Below, in pieces: positions 14,685 through 23,536 of a stretch of 37,584 bases of DNA. The number at the start of each line of letters is the position of its first letter. Position 1 is the first letter of the stretch. Source of the DNA: Oscillospiraceae bacterium (lineage in GTDB: Bacteria > Bacillota > Clostridia > Oscillospirales > Acutalibacteraceae); assembly GCA_902797915.1 (NCBI GenBank), contig CADBUK010000122.1, forward strand, positions 1-37,584, given 5' to 3'. A program made the position numbers and the translations under genes. A model generated the notes under the pieces. It made no database searches. It saw only the letters and a program-made list of their open reading frames with translations, and had not been told where the DNA came from.

Positions 14685-15389
14685 ATTCTTCCATCCGGTT
14701 GAAACTATATTTTCGTGCTTGCCGACGTGGGTAATAATCTTTTCAATCAGCTCGTTATCCTTCTTCTTTGTGGAAACCTCGGCGGTAATTCTTTCGTTGC
14801 CGTTATCCGTGCCCACCATATCGAGCTTGCGCAGCAGAATATTGTCCAAATCCCTGATATACTGCACGATGTGGGTTTTTATTTCGTCCGCATTATCCTC
14901 GGTGCAGACGATGGAAATTTTATAAAACGCTTCCTGATTTTTCAGCTTTTCCTTGTTATAACGCTGGGTTTTGTTAATGAATTCGGAAAGCGGGTGCAAA
15001 ATCAGATGGCTGATAACAATCGTTACCGCAACGATTATTGCAAACCAGATTCGGTCCAGACAGCAGAGTATGCCCACCGCCGCGGAAGCCCAGATTGAAG
15101 CCGCGGTTGTAAGCCCCTTAACCTTGGTGCCGTCGCTTAAAATTACGCCCGCGCCCAAGAAGCCGATACCCGAAACAATTGCCGCGGCTACTCGGGTTAA
15201 GTCAACCCCGTCGGTAAAGCCGAGGTATGAAAACGCCGTAAACGCAAACGAACCCACGCACACAATAACGTTTGTTAAAATACCTGTAACGTGGTTTGTA
15301 AGCTGGCGCTCAAGCCCCATAAACACGCCAAGCACTGCGGCAAGGGCAATTCTGATAATAAAGCCTGAAATCGTAATAATTTCCGGCAT
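14679..15389 (-). CDS. MgtC/SapB family membrane protein
   Basis: 236 residues from ATG 15389, chosen because AAAGGA lies 9 bases upstream; an earlier in-frame ATG at 15398 abuts that site. The N-terminal half has four or five membrane segments. It carries MgtC motifs GVFMGLERQLTNHVTG, GIGFLGAGVIL and GLTTAASIWASAAVG. The C-terminal 90 residues form a soluble ACT-like domain. The family is associated with Mg2+ homeostasis and modulation of the F1Fo ATPase in pathogens; the role in this organism is unknown. Confidence 0.88.
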   Translation of the reverse strand: MPEIITISGFIIRIALAAVLGVFMGLERQLTNHVTGILTNVIVCVGSFAFTAFSYLGFTDGVDLTRVAAAIVSGIGFLGAGVILSDGTKVKGLTTAASIWASAAVGILCCLDRIWFAIIVAVTIVISHLILHPLSEFINKTQRYNKEKLKNQEAFYKISIVCTEDNADEIKTHIVQYIRDLDNILLRKLDMVGTDNGNERITAEVSTKKKDNELIEKIITHVGKHENIVSTGWKNM

Positions 15390-15415
15390 TTTAATCATTC
15401 CTTTCAAAAAGTGTT

Positions 15416-15448
15416 ATACGATACAGGGAAACGTTCCCTGTATCGTAT
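15416..15448. terminator. Long perfect hairpin after the LCP gene
   Basis: ATACGATACAGGGAA-ACG-TTCCCTGTATCGTAT: a 15-bp perfect stem with a 3-nt loop lying between the LCP stop and the MgtC start. T-tracts are short (TTTT on the plus side), so it may be a terminator or an mRNA-stability hairpin. Confidence 0.55.
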
Positions 15449-15458
15449 TTTCATAAAA

Positions 15459-17024
15459 TCAATTTGCTTTTGTTGACAGCTTGTTGCTTTCGCTGAGGTC
15501 TGCAAACGCGGGGCGTTTTTCAGCCAGCGTAATGTTGGTTTTGCCGTAAATCTTTGTCTGCATAACCTGCGCCGCAAGCGGATAGTCCACCTTCCAGACC
15601 CATGCGCCGAACGCCTCGCCGCCCTTGCAGGTGGTAATAACCTTGCCGTCCTCGGTGGTTTCGTTCTGCGGCACGGTGTGTGTTTGCGTTTCAAAGCTCA
15701 GCCACTCGTTTTTAAGCGCATATTTTGTTATGCCTACTATTTCGTTTTTCCTGTAGCCCGTCTTAACGTAGGGCAGCAGGTCGTTAATAATCTCTGCGGA
15801 TTTCAGGGTTGAAGCGGTCTGCGCCTTTTCAAAAAGCTGCAGCAGCACTGTCTTCTGCCTGTCGCCGCGGACAACGTCGGAGTCTATCTTTCTTATTCTG
15901 CAGTAAGCCAGCGCCTGCTCTCCCGTAAGGTGCAGCAAGCCTGCCTCGCCGTCAATGTAAACATCGCCGTAGCGGTCGGGGTTATTGTTGATTTCCTTGA
16001 TTTCCTTTGCGGTCATCTCAATATCCACACCGCCGAGCGCGTCAATAATTTTCTCAAAGCTGTTGAAATTAACAATCGCGTAGTTGTCAATGTTAATCTT
16101 AAACAAATGCTCAACCGCGCGGATGTAGCAGTCAATGCCGCCGTCGCTCATTGCGGCGTTAATTTTGTCAAACTTGCCGCTGCTTTCGTCGCCCTCCGTA
16201 ACCTCGTAATAGCAATAGGAATCGCGCAGGACTGATGTAAGCGTAATCTTCTGCGTGTCAATGTTAACGCTTACGATTATTGCCGAATCGGCGCGGGTTT
16301 CGTCGTCCATAATTTCGTCGTCGCGGGTGTCCTCGCCGATAAGCAGAACGTTAAGCACGTGGGTGGACGAAGCGGGGGTGCCGTTGTAGTACCAGCGCTT
16401 AACCATATCCTTGTAGGAAAGCACGTCAGCCTTGCCGTCCTCATAAATCGGGTTAAAGCTTTCGTGCAGCTCGTCCATACCCGTCCATTCCTCAAGCGCG
16501 GTGCTGTCCGTTTCGTCAGAAGCGTTGTTAAGCGCGTGGTCAACGTAAAAGTACCCGCCCACAAGCACAGCCAAAATAATAACAAGCAGCGCAAAAATAA
16601 CCTTCTTCAGAATTCTGCCCGTTTTGCTCTGCTGCTTTTTGCTTTCAAGCTTAACGGGGGCAATCTGCGGCTCGGCGTATTCGGGAGCTTCCTCCTTTGC
16701 GCTCAGCTCAAACAGGTCAACCGCGTCCTCCTCGGGCGCGTTTTCCTCGGGCTCTTCAATCGGCTCGCCGATTTCCTCCGCCTCCTGCACGCCGCTGCTC
16801 ACGTCCTCGTATTCATCCGCAGGCTCAGCCTCCTGCTCGGTAAGCTCAAAATCGTCCGCCGTTTCTTCAATAATATCCTCCGCGCTCGGCTCTGCCTCAG
16901 GCGCGTCTTCTTTAATATTCTGCTCTTTTACAGGCTCATTATTCGCTTTAACAAGGGCTTCGTTTTCCTCTCGGCGCTTTTTAACCTCCTGCAAAATGTC
17001 GTCAACATCATAGGGATTGCTCAC
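15459..17024 (-). CDS. LytR-CpsA-Psr (LCP) family cell-wall ligase
   Basis: LCP enzymes transfer anionic glycopolymers from lipid carriers to peptidoglycan. GTG at 17024 is the chosen start because AAAGGAGATG precedes it and a TTGAAA-N17-TATAAT promoter lies at 17058-17086; the upstream in-frame ATG would be outside the transcript. The protein has 521 residues: an acidic, low-complexity cytoplasmic region of about 140 residues, one membrane segment (VIFALLVIILAVLVGGYFYV), then the LCP domain. Conserved elements include the substrate-binding arginine in TRADSAIIVSVN, SVLRDSY, GGVDIEMTAKE, and AYCRIRKIDSDVVRGDRQ. It ends before a long hairpin. Confidence 0.92.
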   Translation of the reverse strand: MSNPYDVDDILQEVKKRREENEALVKANNEPVKEQNIKEDAPEAEPSAEDIIEETADDFELTEQEAEPADEYEDVSSGVQEAEEIGEPIEEPEENAPEEDAVDLFELSAKEEAPEYAEPQIAPVKLESKKQQSKTGRILKKVIFALLVIILAVLVGGYFYVDHALNNASDETDSTALEEWTGMDELHESFNPIYEDGKADVLSYKDMVKRWYYNGTPASSTHVLNVLLIGEDTRDDEIMDDETRADSAIIVSVNIDTQKITLTSVLRDSYCYYEVTEGDESSGKFDKINAAMSDGGIDCYIRAVEHLFKINIDNYAIVNFNSFEKIIDALGGVDIEMTAKEIKEINNNPDRYGDVYIDGEAGLLHLTGEQALAYCRIRKIDSDVVRGDRQKTVLLQLFEKAQTASTLKSAEIINDLLPYVKTGYRKNEIVGITKYALKNEWLSFETQTHTVPQNETTEDGKVITTCKGGEAFGAWVWKVDYPLAAQVMQTKIYGKTNITLAEKRPAFADLSESNKLSTKAN

Positions 17025-17057
17025 TCGGTCATCTCCTTTCGGTGTTTTCTGCATAAT

Positions 17058-17086
17058 ATTATATATTAAATTTCGATTTTTTTCAA
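17058..17086 (-). promoter_or_regulatory. Sigma-A promoter of the LCP gene
   Basis: Minus-strand TTGAAA (17086-17081), 17-bp spacer, TATAAT (17063-17058); predicted transcript start near 17051, 27 bp before the GTG. Confidence 0.7.
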
Positions 17087-17125
17087 CATTAATCAATCAG
17101 TTGACATAGTTTTTTAATAAAGTGA

Positions 17126-17207
17126 CGGGACGCCGTGGGCGGCGTCCCCTACAAGCCCGCAACAGCGTTTCGGGAAAAATGTAGGGGGCGCCGACCTCGG
17201 CGCCCCG
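17126..17207. repeat. MITE-like element with 28-bp inverted ends
   Basis: Left end CGGGACGCCGTGGGCGGCGT plus CCCCTACA (17126-17153). The right end (17180-17207) is its inverted copy with 4 mismatches of 28. Each end is itself a hairpin, and two of the four mismatches (positions 5 and 20) are compensatory, A-T in one end and G-C in the other. The 26-bp middle is unique in this window. The right hairpin may also serve as the gyrA terminator. The terminator at 30757-30786 has nearly the same GGGGACGCCG core. Confidence 0.7.
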
Positions 17208-17214
17208 TTTTTAT

Positions 17215-19701
17215 TTATTCTTCATTTTCTTCGGGCGGGTTGGTATCCTCTTCGCCCTCCTCGGTTTCTTCAAATCGGTCAACTATGGAGATTGTTGCAA
17301 TCTTTTCGCCCTCGTTAACCCTCATAACCTTAACGCCCTTGCTCGGTCGCTGGAAGGTGGAAATCTGGTCGATATGCGTTCTGATAACAATACCGTCGCT
17401 CGTAATCATAATAACGTCGTTATCCTCGGCAACGGGCGCAATCATCGCAACCTTGCCGTATTTATCGGTCTTGTAGTTAATCAGACCCTTACCGCCGCGG
17501 TTCTGAACGCGGAAATCGTCAAAGCTGCTCTTTCTGCCGAAGCCCGTTTCGGAAACGGTAAGCAGCGTCTGCCCCTCAAGCTTTGCGGCAAAGCCAACTA
17601 CGAAATCGCCCTCGGCAAGCGTAATTGCACGCACGCCCCTTGCGGTTCTGCCGATAAGCCTTGCGTCGCTCTCCTTAAAGCAAATGCTCATTCCGTCGTG
17701 GGTAGCCACTATAAGCTCGCGCTCGCCGTCGGTAACCTCAACGTAAGCAAGCTCGTCGCCCTCGTCAAGATTTATTGCGATAATACCGTTCTGGCGGATG
17801 TGCTGGTAAGCGTCAATATCCGTTCTCTTGATAACGCCCTGCTTGGTAACCATACAGAGATAACGTCTTTCCTCATCCTCGGGGATTTTAACCATTGCGG
17901 AAACGGTTTCGCCCTTTTCAAGCGGAAGCAGGTTAACAACGTTCATACCCTTACCCGTTCTTGAGGAGGCGGGAATTTCGTACGCTTTTTTGCGGAAAAC
18001 CTTACCCGTGTTTGTAAACAGGAAAATTACGTCGTGCGAGGAGCAGCTGAACATCGTTTTTGCAACGTCCTCTTCTCTGCGGCTCATACCCATAATGCCC
18101 CTGCCGCCTCTGTTCTGCGCGCGGTAGGTGTCAACGGTCATTCGCTTCATATAACCCATATTTGTAAGGGTTAAAATGCTTTCCTCAACGGGAATTAAAT
18201 CCTCGTCCTCAACGCTGCCAATAACCGCGCTGATTTCGGTTCTTCTGTCGTCGCCGAACTTTGCGCCGATTGCGCGGCTTTCCTCTTTAACGATTTCAAG
18301 AATTCTTTCCTCGTGGGCAAGAATATCCTTAAAATCTGCAATCCTTGCGTGCAGCTCGTCAAGCTCGTTCATAATCTTTTCAATTTCAAGCCCTGCTAAC
18401 TGACCGAGTCTGAAGGCAACGATTGCGGAAGCCTGCGGGTCGTCAAAGCCGAATTTTTCCATAAGGGCAAGCTTTGCCTCTGCCTGACCGCCCTTTGTGG
18501 CGCGGATTGTGGCGATAACCTCGTCAACAATGTCAATCGCCCTTGCAAGACCCTCTAAAATATGCGCTCTTTCCTGCGCTTTTTTAAGGTCAAACTCTGT
18601 TCTGCGGCGAACGATGTCCTTCTGGAATACAATGTATTTCTGCAGGATTTCTTTAAGCGTAAGCACCTTGGGCACTCCGTCGTCAAGCGCAAGCAGAATT
18701 GCGCCGAAGGTAACCTGCATATCCGTCATTTTATAAAGATTATTCAGCACAACCTGAGCGTTAGCGTCGCGCTTGCACACGATTTCAATGTGCATACCCT
18801 TGCGGTCGGAATAATCCTGCACGTCGGCAACGCCCTCAAGGCGCTTTTCTTTAACAAGGTCTGCAATTCTTGTAATAAGCCTTGCCTTGTTAACGCCGTA
18901 GGGAATTTCGGTAACGACGATTTTATATCTGTCGCCCTTGCCCTCAACGATTTCCGCACGGGCGCGAACGTAAATTTTGCCCCTGCCCGTTGCGTAAGCC
19001 TCTTTAATTCCCTTTGTGCCCATAATAATTCCCGCGGTGGGGAAGTCGGGGCCCTTGATGTGCTCCATCAAATCCTCAAGCGTTGCGTCGGGATTATCAA
19101 TCAGGCAGCACATTCCCTCAATAACCTCGTTCATATTGTGGGGCGGAATGTTTGTTGCCATACCTACCGCAATACCGCTGCTTCCGTTAACAAGCAGGTT
19201 CGGGAAGCGTGCGGGCAGCACCTCGGGCTCTTTAGTGGTGTCGTCAAAGTTCGGCAGCCAGTCAACAGTGTCCTTCTTAATATCCTCAAGCATTTTCATT
19301 GAGATTTTGCTCATTCTGCTTTCGGTGTAACGGTAAGCGGCGGGCGGGTCGCCGTCAATTGAGCCGAAGTTACCGTGACCGTCAACAAGAATGTGGCGCA
19401 TAGAGAAGGTCTGCGCAAGGCGCACCATTGCGTCGTAAACCGAAGCATCGCCGTGCGGGTGGTAATGACCCAAAACTTCGCCGACGGTTGTAGCGCACTT
19501 TCTGTAAGGCCTGTCAGGGTACAGATTATTGTCGTACATAGCGTACAGAATTCTTCTGTGAACAGGCTTTAAGCCGTCCCTTACGTCAGGCAGGGCGCGG
19601 CTTACAATAACGCTCATTGAATAATCAAGGAACGCTTTTCTGATTTCCGTGCTGATTTCAACATCCACGATTTTTTGATTGTCGTAGCGTATTTCTTCCA
19701 T
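17215..19701 (-). CDS. gyrA: DNA gyrase subunit A
   Basis: Breakage-reunion subunit of gyrase, 828 residues. The catalytic tyrosine is Tyr125 in AAYRYTESR. The quinolone-resistance region reads HPHGDASVYD (81-90), so Ala86 occupies the position of E. coli Ser83 while Asp90 matches Asp87. The C-terminal beta-pinwheel carries a GyrA box, QNRGGKG, needed for DNA wrapping. The C-terminal tail is acidic (EEGEEDTNPPEENEE). AGGAG lies 7 bases before the ATG. It is separated from gyrB by a 235-bp gap that is mostly a repeat element. Confidence 0.97.
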   Translation of the reverse strand: MEEIRYDNQKIVDVEISTEIRKAFLDYSMSVIVSRALPDVRDGLKPVHRRILYAMYDNNLYPDRPYRKCATTVGEVLGHYHPHGDASVYDAMVRLAQTFSMRHILVDGHGNFGSIDGDPPAAYRYTESRMSKISMKMLEDIKKDTVDWLPNFDDTTKEPEVLPARFPNLLVNGSSGIAVGMATNIPPHNMNEVIEGMCCLIDNPDATLEDLMEHIKGPDFPTAGIIMGTKGIKEAYATGRGKIYVRARAEIVEGKGDRYKIVVTEIPYGVNKARLITRIADLVKEKRLEGVADVQDYSDRKGMHIEIVCKRDANAQVVLNNLYKMTDMQVTFGAILLALDDGVPKVLTLKEILQKYIVFQKDIVRRRTEFDLKKAQERAHILEGLARAIDIVDEVIATIRATKGGQAEAKLALMEKFGFDDPQASAIVAFRLGQLAGLEIEKIMNELDELHARIADFKDILAHEERILEIVKEESRAIGAKFGDDRRTEISAVIGSVEDEDLIPVEESILTLTNMGYMKRMTVDTYRAQNRGGRGIMGMSRREEDVAKTMFSCSSHDVIFLFTNTGKVFRKKAYEIPASSRTGKGMNVVNLLPLEKGETVSAMVKIPEDEERRYLCMVTKQGVIKRTDIDAYQHIRQNGIIAINLDEGDELAYVEVTDGERELIVATHDGMSICFKESDARLIGRTARGVRAITLAEGDFVVGFAAKLEGQTLLTVSETGFGRKSSFDDFRVQNRGGKGLINYKTDKYGKVAMIAPVAEDNDVIMITSDGIVIRTHIDQISTFQRPSKGVKVMRVNEGEKIATISIVDRFEETEEGEEDTNPPEENEE

Positions 19702-19721
19702 ATAAATCTCCTAACCTTTTT

Positions 19722-19906
19722 GGCCCCCTCGTTTTGAGGGGGCTGGCATAAAATTTGCGATTAAACTATTACGGCAAATTTTATGACTGGGGGAGAGAGC
19801 GAAACAACCAAAGTTGAGTAATATATTTTTACTTTCTTTAGGTTCTGGCTTTCTCTCCCACCGTCTGCTCCCGTTGGTCGCATCCACCACCCTCAAAACG
19901 AGGGCG
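19722..19906. repeat. MITE-like inverted-repeat element in the gyrB-gyrA gap
   Basis: About 185 bp with nested inverted repeats: an end hairpin GCCCCCTC-GTTTT-GAGGGGGC (19723-19743), CATAAAATTTGC / GCAAATTTTATG (19747-19758 and 19774-19785), GGGAGAGA / TCTCTCCC (19791 and 19852), and an opposite end hairpin CCCTC-AAAAC-GAGGG (19890-19904). The two ends are inverted copies sharing CCCTCGTTTTGAGGG. It holds no credible gene. It starts about 20 bp upstream of the gyrA ATG, so gyrA may rely on a promoter inside or on read-through. Confidence 0.7.
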
Positions 19907-19936
19907 GCAAAGCGGTTTAGCGCCTATCGGCGCATT

Positions 19937-21904
19937 TTATACATCCAAATTCTGTACAAACTTGGCGTTCTTTTCAATAAACTCTCGTCTTGGCTCAACG
20001 TTATCGCCCATCAGGATTGAGAAGTTTTCGCTTGCTCTCTGGGCGTCGTCAATCGTTACGCGCAGCATTGTTCTGAACTCGGGGTCCATAGTGGTTTCCC
20101 AAAGCTGCTGCGGGTCCATTTCGCCGAGACCTTTGTAGCGCTGAATATCGCAGTCGCCGCCGAATTCCTCAATCTTTGCGTCTCTTTCCTCGTCGGAAAA
20201 GGCGTATGCGCTGCGCTTGCCCTTGCTTACCTTAAAGAGCGGGGGCTGTGCCAGATAAACGTAACCGCCCTCAATAATCTGCGGCATATAGCGGAAGAAG
20301 AAGGTCAGCAGCAGCGTTCTGATATGCGCGCCGTCAACGTCGGCATCCGCCATAATAATAATTTTGTGGTAACGCAGCTTGTTGATGTCAAACTCGTCGC
20401 CTATTCCCGTGCCGAGCGCCATAACAACGGGCAGCAGCTTTTCGTTTGAATAAACCTTGTCCACCCTTGCTTTTTCAACGTTCAGCATTTTACCCCAAAG
20501 CGGCAGGATTGCCATATGCTTTCTGTCTCTGCCGTCCTTTGCGGAGCCGCCTGCGGAGTCGCCCTCTACGATGTAAATTTCGCATTTGGTTGGGTCGTTG
20601 CTTGTGCAGTCCGCAAGCTTACCGGGTAAGGAATTGCTTTCAAGCGGGCTCTTGCGCCTTGCGCTGTCCCTTGCTTTTCTTGCAGCCTCACGCGCGCGTG
20701 AAGCGTCAAGCGCTTTGTTAAGTATCGTTTTGGCTGCCTGCGGGTTTTCCTCAAAATAGGTCATCAGCTTTTCGTAAACCATTGAGGAAACCAAGCCCGT
20801 AATATCCGTGTTGCCGAGCTTGCCCTTGGTCTGACCTTCAAACTGAGCTTCCGTCAGTTTTACGCTGATAACCGCCGTAATGCCCTCGCGCACGTCCTCG
20901 CCGCTCAGCTTTTTATCGCTGTCCTTGAGTATGCCGAACTTTTTGCCGTAATCGTTAAAAACACGGGTAAGCGCGGTTTTAAATCCCGTTTCGTGAGTAC
21001 CGCCGTCGATAGTATTAATATTGTTTGCAAAGGAAAGCAGGATTTCGTTGTACGAATCCGTATAGCTCAGCGCAACCTCTGCGCTGCGGTCGCCCTTTGT
21101 GGTGCTGATGTGTATAACCTCGTCGTGCACGGGGTTAAGACCGCGGCTTGTGTTTATGTATTCAACGAAGGATTTGATACCGCCCTCGTAGCAGTATTCC
21201 TCGCTTCTCTGAAGCTCGGGGTCATCCTCTCGTTTATCGGTAAGGGTAATTGAAAGCCCTGCGTTAAGGAACGCCTGCTCGCGCAGTCTGCGCTCCAGCA
21301 CCTCGTAATCGTAAACAGTCGTTTCGGTAAAGATTTCGCCGTCGGGCTTAAATTTGATATATGTACCGTGCCCCTCGGCGTCGCCGATAATATGAAGCTC
21401 GTTTACGGGTATGCCGCGCTCAAAGCGCTGTGAATAAACGTGCCCGTTCTGCGTAACCTCAACCTCAAGCCATTCGGAAAGCGCGTTAACAACGGATGAG
21501 CCTACGCCGTGCAGACCGCCCGAAACCTTGTAACCGCTGCCGCCGAATTTACCGCCCGCGTGCAGTACGGTTAAAACAACCGTAACGGCGGGCAGACCCG
21601 TTTTTTCGTTAATACCCGTCGGGATACCGCGTCCGTTATCACGAACGGCGATGATATTATCGGGCAGAATTTCGCACTCAATATGCGTGCAGACTCCTGC
21701 TAACGCTTCGTCGATTGAGTTATCAACAATTTCGTAAACCAGGTGGTGCAAGCCTCTCGGTCCCGTTGAGCCGATGTACATACCCGGCCTTTTGCGGACA
21801 GCCTCAAGACCCTCAAGCACCTGAATATCCTTTGCGGAATATTCCTCGGTTACGACGGTGTTAATGTCCTCTTCCTCAAGATTTGTTTTTTTCAATTCGT
21901 CCAT
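19937..21904 (-). CDS. gyrB: DNA gyrase subunit B
   Basis: ATPase subunit of gyrase, 655 residues. The GHKL ATP-binding region shows EIVDNSIDEALAG, DNGRGIPTG and HAGGKFGGSGYKVSGGLHGV. The transducer domain follows, then the Toprim domain with EGDSAGGSAKDGRDRKH and the acidic DADVDGAHIRTLLLTFF triad. The C-terminal tail is the usual PQQLWETTMDPEFR and RREFIEKNA. A GC-rich hairpin (GCGCC-N4-GGCGC, 19919-19932) follows the stop. It continues the dnaA-dnaN-recF-remB series. Confidence 0.97.
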   Translation of the reverse strand: MDELKKTNLEEEDINTVVTEEYSAKDIQVLEGLEAVRKRPGMYIGSTGPRGLHHLVYEIVDNSIDEALAGVCTHIECEILPDNIIAVRDNGRGIPTGINEKTGLPAVTVVLTVLHAGGKFGGSGYKVSGGLHGVGSSVVNALSEWLEVEVTQNGHVYSQRFERGIPVNELHIIGDAEGHGTYIKFKPDGEIFTETTVYDYEVLERRLREQAFLNAGLSITLTDKREDDPELQRSEEYCYEGGIKSFVEYINTSRGLNPVHDEVIHISTTKGDRSAEVALSYTDSYNEILLSFANNINTIDGGTHETGFKTALTRVFNDYGKKFGILKDSDKKLSGEDVREGITAVISVKLTEAQFEGQTKGKLGNTDITGLVSSMVYEKLMTYFEENPQAAKTILNKALDASRAREAARKARDSARRKSPLESNSLPGKLADCTSNDPTKCEIYIVEGDSAGGSAKDGRDRKHMAILPLWGKMLNVEKARVDKVYSNEKLLPVVMALGTGIGDEFDINKLRYHKIIIMADADVDGAHIRTLLLTFFFRYMPQIIEGGYVYLAQPPLFKVSKGKRSAYAFSDEERDAKIEEFGGDCDIQRYKGLGEMDPQQLWETTMDPEFRTMLRVTIDDAQRASENFSILMGDNVEPRREFIEKNAKFVQNLDV

Positions 21905-21963
21905 ACAATAAATCCTCCGGATTTCAGCTTTTTTGCCTGCTTCAAGCTAATGCAAAGCAAAAT

Positions 21964-22200
21964 TCAGCTGTTTACCCTTTTTAATAACGTAGCCGTATTA
22001 ATGGGGCTTATATATATTTTCTCGTCCGTTACGATAAAGCTTTTGGGTAAATCGTAGCTGACGTTAACGGTTTTTTTATTTTTTTCCGCAAGGGCAAGGT
22101 AATCCCTTGTTGCCTTGTTAACCGTTGATGTGTCTATATCAAATATTCCGATAATTTTATCGGTTGTAATAACTGAATTCTCGCCGATATGAAGATACAT
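21964..22200 (-). CDS. remB: RemB-like DUF370 regulator
   Basis: 78 residues, MYLHIGENSVITTDKIIGIF at the N-terminus, then PKSFIVTDEKIYISPINTATL. This matches the DUF370/RemB family, located between recF and gyrB in Firmicutes. Its relative RemA is a DNA-binding regulator of biofilm-matrix genes; the molecular role of RemB is less certain. It starts 6 bp after recF ends. Confidence 0.85.
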   Translation of the reverse strand: MYLHIGENSVITTDKIIGIFDIDTSTVNKATRDYLALAEKNKKTVNVSYDLPKSFIVTDEKIYISPINTATLLKRVNS

Positions 22201-22206
22201 AATTAT

Positions 22207-23298
22207 TTATTCAACGCAGGTTCCGCCTTCAATATGAATGGTTTTACCTTCTTTTAATCTGAGTATTGTATTTGCGTCGCAGCAGGTTATAAACACCTGC
22301 CAGTCTTTAATATGGTTTAAAATATAATCCTGTCTGTTTTCGTCAAGCTCGCTCATAACGTCGTCCAGCAGGGCAATCGGTTCCTCGTCCGTCATATTTT
22401 TAAGCAGGCTTGCCTCTGCAAGCTTCAGCGCTAAAACACAGCTTCTTTGCTGCCCCTGACTGCCAAACAGCCTTGCGGATTTGCCGTTGATAAGAATTTC
22501 AACGTCATCTCTGTGCGGGCCCGTTTTTGTAATTTTATTAATAATATCAATATGCTGTTTTTCGGAAAGGGCAAATTTTAATTTGCTTTCAATTTCTTCA
22601 GGCGTTAAGCCCTCATATTCAAATTCGCCGCACAGCTTTATGTCAATTTCTTCCTTGCCGCCAGAAAGTCCTTTAAAAATTTCCTTGGCGTAGGGCAGAA
22701 TTGCCTCAATATATTTCTGCCGCTGATAAATTATTTTAGCGCCCTCCACGGCAAGCGACGCGTCCCACACGTAGAGCATACTTTTTAAATCCGCGTTAAC
22801 TGCAATATCCTTCAGCACTGCGTTTCGCTGCTCTAAATTGCGGGTATATTTTTTTAAAACCGAATAATAGTTAGCCTTAATCTGACAGAGCGCGCCGTCA
22901 ATAAACTTTCTGCGCTCGGCAGGGCCGTCCTTAATCATTGAAAGATGCACGGGGGAAAATATAACCGCTTTAATTTCGTTTCCAAGCTCGGTGGGGGATT
23001 TCTTTTTAACCCCGTTCAGCTTTGCCGTGCGCCTTTCCTTTATAACAAGCTCTGCGTTCTGGCTTCTTTCCTTATTTTTAAAATCAATTTTAAGGCGGGA
23101 ATAATCGGCGTTAAATTTAATCAAATCCTTATCCCTTGCGCCGCGAAAGGATTTTGAGCCTGTAAACAGGTAAATTGCCTCTAACAGATTTGTTTTGCCC
23201 TGCGCGTTTTCGCCCCAGATAATATTAACGTCGTCAAAGGTTAAATTAAGGCTTTCAATATTTCTGAAATTTTCAATTTCAATGCTATTAATTTTCAT
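22207..23298 (-). CDS. recF: DNA replication and repair protein RecF
   Basis: ABC-type ATPase that helps load RecA at gaps. 363 residues. Walker A GENAQGKT is at 29-36. The signature region reads FGSQGQQRSCVLALKLAEA, and Walker B is ALLDDVMSELD. The start lies inside the end of the S4 gene (11-bp overlap), as is common in this cluster. Confidence 0.96.
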   Translation of the reverse strand: MKINSIEIENFRNIESLNLTFDDVNIIWGENAQGKTNLLEAIYLFTGSKSFRGARDKDLIKFNADYSRLKIDFKNKERSQNAELVIKERRTAKLNGVKKKSPTELGNEIKAVIFSPVHLSMIKDGPAERRKFIDGALCQIKANYYSVLKKYTRNLEQRNAVLKDIAVNADLKSMLYVWDASLAVEGAKIIYQRQKYIEAILPYAKEIFKGLSGGKEEIDIKLCGEFEYEGLTPEEIESKLKFALSEKQHIDIINKITKTGPHRDDVEILINGKSARLFGSQGQQRSCVLALKLAEASLLKNMTDEEPIALLDDVMSELDENRQDYILNHIKDWQVFITCCDANTILRLKEGKTIHIEGGTCVE

Positions 23299-23536
23299 TA
23301 ACTATTTTATAATCGTATTCAAAAAGAGAAACCGTGTCTCCGCCCTTTATTTTTTTGCCCCTTGCGGTGCAGATTTCGCCGTTAACCTTAACTTTTTCCT
23401 CCTGAATAAGCTCCTTTGCCATTGCTCCCGTTTCGGCAGCGCCCGCAAATTTTAAAAGGCTGTCAAGCTTAATAAAGTGTGTGTTTATTGCAATTGTTTC
23501 TTCTTTTCTTTCAGCAATTTTAACTTTAATTTTCAT
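23288..23536 (-). CDS. yaaA: S4-domain RNA-binding protein (YaaA/YlmH-like)
   Basis: 82 residues with a small S4 RNA-binding fold: INTHFIKLDSLLKFAGAAET, GAMAKELIQEEKVKVNGEIC and RGKKIKGGDTVSL. It sits between dnaN and recF, the place of Bacillus yaaA. The ATG shares one base with the dnaN stop (TAATG), so translation is coupled. The exact RNA target is not known. Confidence 0.88.
   Translation of the reverse strand: MKIKVKIAERKEETIAINTHFIKLDSLLKFAGAAETGAMAKELIQEEKVKVNGEICTARGKKIKGGDTVSLFEYDYKIVNEN

Noticed and set aside
19711..20020. ORFs in the gyrB-gyrA gap
   Set aside because: They run through inverted repeats or antisense to gyrB and have no protein-like composition or start signals.
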